A DNA stretch of 64,000 nt from JAHJKV01 sp963678135 (GTDB lineage Bacteria > Desulfobacterota > Desulfovibrionia > Desulfovibrionales > Desulfovibrionaceae): positions 62,001-126,000 of the forward strand of contig OY782667.1 in the NCBI GenBank assembly GCA_963678135.1. The letters are read 5' to 3'. The notes under the pieces were generated by a model. That model made no database searches. It was not told where the DNA came from and saw only the letters and a program-made list of their open reading frames with translations. Position numbers and translations under genes: made by a program. Numbering within the stretch: the stretch's first letter is position 1; the number at the start of each line of letters is the position of its first letter. This document shows, in pieces, positions 60,103 to 64,000 of the stretch.

Positions 60103-60698
60103 TTTTTTGTAAAATCCACATGGATTACTGTTGGTGTAATCATCCAATCATTCAAAATGGCTTCAGGTTCTTCATGTATAGCAATGTGTACAAGGTACTG
60201 AGCAGCACCTTCTAAATGGACGCTTTCTTGTATTGGTGGCAAAAAATCAACATAATAATCAGGATCAAAAACAGCAATAGAAACATGAGTACCGCAGGGA
60301 ATTTGGTAAGGAATAAAAAACTCATAGAGCACAGAACCATCTTGTATTTTGGCTGTAAAGTCTTGTATTTTCTGTACTGGAATATTGGTATTGTCTTTTT
60401 TGAAGTAGGTAAAATATCCCCATTCCGCAATATTATGAAACGCACCCTCTTGAATAGCAGCTATTTCAGAAGTATTAAATTCCATACTATCATCTACATC
60501 ATAATCTTCTAAAATCATTGCAGAAAACATTTCATCAAAAAACCAGACATGTTTAATGCCAGCTAAACCTTGAGCGTCAAAAACTAAAGTTAATTCCGGT
60601 TCCACAAAAACATGCGGATGTGCTTCAATTCCCTGTGGGCAAGAAAAAATACCCAGCAGGCATAGAAACACGAAAAATATTTTTTTGAGACAAACCAT
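60099..60698 (-). CDS. DUF1007-family periplasmic protein
   Basis: From ATG 60698 (MVCLKKIFFVF) the protein is 199 residues; the frame is open to 60725, which would add nine residues. A signal peptide ends near IEA, and the mature form begins HPHVFVEPELTLVFD, the family's metal-binding-looking HPHVF motif. It is strand-rich, acidic and has no membrane segment. DUF1007 proteins are commonly encoded with nickel/cobalt exporters and may deliver or sense the metal in the periplasm. Its 3' end overlaps the exporter start. Confidence 0.83.
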   Translation of the reverse strand: MVCLKKIFFVFLCLLGIFSCPQGIEAHPHVFVEPELTLVFDAQGLAGIKHVWFFDEMFSAMILEDYDVDDSMEFNTSEIAAIQEGAFHNIAEWGYFTYFKKDNTNIPVQKIQDFTAKIQDGSVLYEFFIPYQIPCGTHVSIAVFDPDYYVDFLPPIQESVHLEGAAQYLVHIAIHEEPEAILNDWMITPTVIHVDFTKK

Positions 60699-60840
60699 AT
60701 TTTTTTCTAGCTTTGCTTGATGCATGAAGCAAGGATATTTTGAGGTTGATTTTGAAAATTTGTACGTTCATTATCAAAACTACAATGCATCTGCTATTGA
60801 CAGCTCCCCTTTGCCATGCTTAAAAATATCGTCTTTAATT

Positions 60841-60924
60841 GCGAGAGTGGCGGAATTGGTAGACGCACTGGATTTAGGATCCAGCGGTTTTGCCGTGGGA
60901 GTTCGAGTCTCCCCTCTCGCACCA
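60841..60924 (+). tRNA. tRNA-Leu (anticodon TAG)
   Basis: GCGAGAG pairs with CTCTCGC, then discriminator A and CCA. The anticodon stem CTGGA/TCCAG encloses the loop TTTAGGA with TAG at 60875-60877. A long variable arm and GTTCGAGTC T arm mark it as class II. Length is 84 nt. Confidence 0.97.
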
Positions 60925-61046
60925 AAAATTTTTGTAACAATCACTGGTGAAAACGCATTAGTTCAAACAAAACAATGCAACAGAAGCAAGGCAAGTGCTT
61001 TGTAAAAAAATGCTAACTTACGACGTGGCAAAAGGAAACGATACTT

Positions 61047-62432
61047 ATGAAATATGAGGTACAAATAAGCTCCCCTGTGGAGCGGAAAATCACAATTTCA
61101 GTCCCGGCCTTAGAGGTTAATGCTGCTATAACCACGACCATTGCCTTGTATAAAAGAGGACACCAGATCAAAGGATTTCGCCAAGGCAAAGCCCCTGCAT
61201 CAATTATTGAATCTAAATACAAAAAACAAATCTATGGCGAAGCAAGCACGGACATGATTAACCTTCAAATCAACCAAATCATGGGCGAACTTGGATTACA
61301 ACCCATGTCTCGAATTGATGTTGACGCCAAAGAATTGGTGCGTGACCAAGATTTTGTCTATACCATTTCATTTGAAACCGCCCCTGAAATAGAGCTTCCA
61401 GAATACAAGGGACTCAAAGTTGAGGAAGAAGAAGTTCTTGCAGATGAAGCGGAAATTGCCAAAATAGAACAACGTATATTGCAACAAAACGCTAAAGTAG
61501 AAACCATTGAAGACATCCGCCCTGCTCAAGACGGAGAAGTGGCTGTGATAAGTTTTGGTGCTTTTGATGCTGAAGGAAAAATTATTCAAGGCATAAAAGC
61601 GGAAAGTTTTGATCTTGTTATAGGTGAAGGGCAAACTCTACCTGAATTTGAAGAATTGATAAAAACACTTGCTCCTGGTCAAGACGGAAAAAAAGAAATG
61701 ACCTTCCCAGATGATTTTATCAATACTGATTTGGCTGGAAAACAAGTCATTATGCAAGCTAAGGTACATTCAGTCAAACAACGTATCGTGCCCAAGATGA
61801 ATAACGAAGTAGCCAAAACTGCTGGTTTTGAAACCGCAGAAGCCATGAAAACCGCTATCCGAGAAGCATTTGTAAGCCAGACAACTCAGCTGAATAAAGG
61901 AAAAGCTCAAAAAGAACTAATTGATTCTTTGGTAAAAAATCTTGATTTTCAGCTACCTCCGTCCATGTTGAAAGATAGAATTTCACGTTTGATCGAAGAT
62001 TTAGAAATGCGTCTGGACAAACAGGGCAAAAGTCTCGCTTCTTTAGGAAAAAGCACTGAGCAACTCCGTGAAGAATATCGCTCTGCTGCAGAAGATTCTT
62101 GCCGTTCTGAACTTTTCTTGCTCGCTGTAGCGAAGCAAGAGGCTTTGGACGTCACTCCACAAGAACTTGATATGTCTATCAATCAATACGCAATGCAAAC
62201 AGGACAACCGTTCCATAATTTGAAACAATATTACGAGGAAAAAGGACTGATTGTTCCCCTGCGTGATCGTTTGCTTGCGGATAAGGCTATGGAATTTATT
62301 TATTCCAATGCTGAAATAAATAAAGTTCCGGCTGCAGACACAAAAAAAACAGAGGAAAAAATAGAGAAAAAAACAAAGAAAAAAAATCAGGCCTCAAAAA
62401 GTCAAAAAGCCACACCCAAAAAGGAAAAATAA
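61047..62432 (+). CDS. tig: Trigger factor
   Basis: Trigger factor is the ribosome-bound chaperone and peptidyl-prolyl isomerase. The 461-residue protein has the ribosome-docking signature in GHQIKGFRQGKAPASIIESK near residue 40 (the FRxGKxP loop), a FKBP-like PPIase domain near residues 150-235 (AVISFGAFDAEGKIIQG) and a helical C-terminal chaperone domain. A Lys-rich tail (EEKIEKKTKKKNQASKSQ) extends it slightly. It lies upstream of clpP and clpX, the usual order. Confidence 0.95.
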   Translation: MKYEVQISSPVERKITISVPALEVNAAITTTIALYKRGHQIKGFRQGKAPASIIESKYKKQIYGEASTDMINLQINQIMGELGLQPMSRIDVDAKELVRDQDFVYTISFETAPEIELPEYKGLKVEEEEVLADEAEIAKIEQRILQQNAKVETIEDIRPAQDGEVAVISFGAFDAEGKIIQGIKAESFDLVIGEGQTLPEFEELIKTLAPGQDGKKEMTFPDDFINTDLAGKQVIMQAKVHSVKQRIVPKMNNEVAKTAGFETAEAMKTAIREAFVSQTTQLNKGKAQKELIDSLVKNLDFQLPPSMLKDRISRLIEDLEMRLDKQGKSLASLGKSTEQLREEYRSAAEDSCRSELFLLAVAKQEALDVTPQELDMSINQYAMQTGQPFHNLKQYYEEKGLIVPLRDRLLADKAMEFIYSNAEINKVPAADTKKTEEKIEKKTKKKNQASKSQKATPKKEK

Positions 62433-62483
62433 TCTCAGGACTTGTCCTGTAGCAATAAATAATTCATACTTTTAGCTCAAAAG

Positions 62484-62534
62484 TTAAGGGTGCCCGGCAA
62501 GACGCAAAAGCCATGCCGGGCACTTAAGTTTTTT
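62484..62534 (+). terminator. Terminator after tig
   Basis: GTGCCCGGC pairs with GCCGGGCAC, and the flanking TTAAG/CTTAA extends the stem; TTTTTT follows. clpP starts 39 bp later, so some read-through may feed clpP and clpX. Confidence 0.85.
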
Positions 62535-62572
62535 GCCAGTAGACCGATAGCACATATGCAAGGAGCAATACA

Positions 62573-63181
62573 ATGGCTGGAGTACCAATAGTTATTGAAA
62601 CAACAGGCCGATCGGAACGCGCTTACGATATTTATTCTCGATTGCTCAAAGATCGTATTGTACTACTTTCCAGTGCGATTGATGACCATATTGCGAGCTT
62701 AATTTGCGCGCAGCTTCTCTTTTTAGAATCAGAAGACCCTGAAAAAGATATTTTTATGTATATCAATAGTCCGGGCGGTGTTGTTACTGCGGGTATGGCT
62801 ATTTACGATACAATGCAATATATCAATGCCCCAGTAGCCACTCTTTGCATGGGACAAGCTGCAAGCATGGGCGCATTGTTGCTCGCTTCCGGTGAACCAG
62901 GTAAACGTTATTGCCTGCCACATAGCAGAGTTATGATCCATCAACCTTCCGGTGGCGCACAAGGGCAAGCCACTGATGTTGATATCCATGTACGAGAAAT
63001 TTTGCGTATGCGAGAATCACTGAATACAATTCTTGCCAAGCATACTGGCCAAAACCTCGACATTATCGCCTCTGATACAGAGCGTGATCATTTTATGCCT
63101 GCTGAAGATGCCCTTAAATATGGCATTGTAGATAAAATAATGTCTCGCCATTCTGAACATGAAGAAGACTGTGCATCATAG
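62573..63181 (+). CDS. clpP: ATP-dependent Clp protease proteolytic subunit
   Basis: ClpP forms the proteolytic chamber used by ClpX. The 202-residue protein has the catalytic Ser in GQAASMGALLLASG near residue 101, His in SRVMIHQPSGGAQGQATD near residue 126 and Asp in ERDHFMPAEDAL near residue 175. The N-terminal loop ERAYDIYSRLLKDRIVLLSS is normal. AAGGAGC lies 8-10 nt upstream of ATG 62573. clpX begins 36 bp after its stop, so they are one operon. Confidence 0.97.
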   Translation: MAGVPIVIETTGRSERAYDIYSRLLKDRIVLLSSAIDDHIASLICAQLLFLESEDPEKDIFMYINSPGGVVTAGMAIYDTMQYINAPVATLCMGQAASMGALLLASGEPGKRYCLPHSRVMIHQPSGGAQGQATDVDIHVREILRMRESLNTILAKHTGQNLDIIASDTERDHFMPAEDALKYGIVDKIMSRHSEHEEDCAS

Positions 63182-63217
63182 TAAAATAAAAAATTTACAC
63201 AACAAAATGAGTTATCC

Positions 63218-64000
63218 ATGGTTATAGACAGGAAAACACGACAAAGAATCTTAAAATGTTCTTTCTGCAATAAAGATCAGGAAGAAGTAGATCAAATGGT
63301 CACTTCTCCTACTGCCTGTATTTGCAACGAATGTCTTGAACTTTGTATTAAAAGCATCAATGAAAAAAGTACAAGTACTTCTGCTCCTGAGCAGCTTCTC
63401 CCTCCACAAAAAATCCATGAGCTTTTGAATGAATATGTTATAGGGCAAAGTACATCAAAAAAAATTCTTTCTGTTGCCGTACATAATCACTACAAACGCA
63501 TCGCCTATTCTCAAAATAAAATACTCAATGATATTGAAATAGATAAATCCAATATTTTGTTAATTGGACCTACTGGTTCAGGAAAAACTTTACTGGCAAG
63601 AACACTAGCGCGCATCCTTAATGTCCCCTTTGCTCTTGCAGATGCCACAACGCTTACGGAAGCAGGTTATGTTGGCGAAGACGTAGAAAATATTTTGGTA
63701 CAGCTTTTACAAAATGCAGACGGAGACATTGATTCTGCCATTCAAGGCATTATTTACATTGATGAAATAGATAAAATAGCTGCCAAAGGTGCCTCTGCCT
63801 CCATGACACGGGACGTTTCAGGAGAAGGAGTGCAACAAGCCCTGCTTAAAATAATAGAAGGGACGCTGGCAAACATTCCTCCAAAAGGTGGCCGGAAACA
63901 TCCGCAGCAAGAGTTTATCCGCATTGATACCTCGAACATTTTGTTCATCCTTGGAGGCGCGTTTATTGGACTAGATACCATTATTGAACGAAGAACTTCC
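63218..64000 (+). CDS. clpX: ATP-dependent Clp protease ATP-binding subunit, partial (runs off window)
   Basis: ClpX unfolds substrates and feeds them to ClpP. The frame from ATG 63218 is open to the window end (261 codons). The N-terminal zinc-binding domain is CSFCNKDQEEVDQM with a second pair in CICNEC. HELLNEYVIGQ leads into the AAA+ domain, which has Walker A LIGPTGSGKTLLARTL near residue 115, the pore loop GYVGEDVENILVQLL and Walker B IIYIDEIDKI near residue 183. The C-terminal part is missing only because the window ends. An overlapping ATG at 63207 is in another frame. Confidence 0.96.
   Translation, partial: MVIDRKTRQRILKCSFCNKDQEEVDQMVTSPTACICNECLELCIKSINEKSTSTSAPEQLLPPQKIHELLNEYVIGQSTSKKILSVAVHNHYKRIAYSQNKILNDIEIDKSNILLIGPTGSGKTLLARTLARILNVPFALADATTLTEAGYVGEDVENILVQLLQNADGDIDSAIQGIIYIDEIDKIAAKGASASMTRDVSGEGVQQALLKIIEGTLANIPPKGGRKHPQQEFIRIDTSNILFILGGAFIGLDTIIERRTS

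Overview
The window looks like chromosome from a sulfate-reducing member of the Desulfovibrionaceae (Desulfobacterota) with AT-leaning DNA. The reasons are the dissimilatory sulfate activation and reduction set (sat, aprBA, qmoABC, qmoD) in the arrangement typical of that family, the fused AccA-AccD carboxyltransferase, the gene order around plsX-fabH-fabG-acpP-fabF-glyA, a multihaem cytochrome and a TRAP transporter. I cannot name the species from the sequence alone.

Layout. 1-1736: two surface-protein genes on the minus strand, an inverse-autotransporter barrel followed by an exported Ig-like protein cut by the window edge. 2390-12565: sulfate respiration, with sat on the minus strand and aprB-aprA, terminator, qmoA-B-C-D on the plus strand. 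12757-15421: a short FlgM-like protein, a diguanylate cyclase and serB. 16008-18981: a FecR/RTX protein overlapping a lipoprotein. 19097-24852: tRNA-Asn, a GNAT plus RLAN/ATP-grasp pair, flagellin, an orphan response regulator lacking the phospho-acceptor Asp, and a TauE/SafE exporter with a small membrane partner. 25723-31176: hisG, hisI, rlmN, purE, purD and an aminotransferase on the minus strand. 31294-34829: a CydA-like membrane module fused to a multihaem cytochrome c, plus a membrane partner. 35165-37474: a 2.3-kb unit bounded by inverted repeats that carries a pentapeptide-type membrane protein. 37542-45455: coaX, a glycine-zipper lipoprotein, an amidohydrolase, an FAD oxidoreductase, a biotin carboxylase and fused AccA-AccD. 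45486-52167: fatty acid synthesis, glyA, rpmF and yceD. 52340-54376: rpmB, gltX and a NifU-type scaffold. 55084-59104: TRAP transporter and proline-racemase family enzyme. 59173-60698: metal exporter pair. 60841 to the end: tRNA-Leu, tig, clpP and the start of clpX.

Sulfate reduction: Sat makes APS, AprBA reduces it to sulfite, and QmoABC delivers electrons from menaquinol, with QmoD as the accessory protein. A strong hairpin separates aprBA from qmoABCD, so the two are probably transcribed at different levels. The lipid block and the split acetyl-CoA carboxylase genes supply membrane synthesis.

The most unusual structure is a family of intergenic elements at seven places. They share a terminal sequence of the form CAGGGCAAACGCATATAAA, carry internal hairpins of the form ATTCTGCG-loop-CGCAGAAT separated by a polypyrimidine stretch, and in three cases are flanked by likely target-site duplications of 9-10 bp. 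The copy at 35165-37474 has a perfect 10-bp duplication on its outermost ends and encloses the pentapeptide gene. It therefore looks like a miniature-element family that has picked up a passenger gene.
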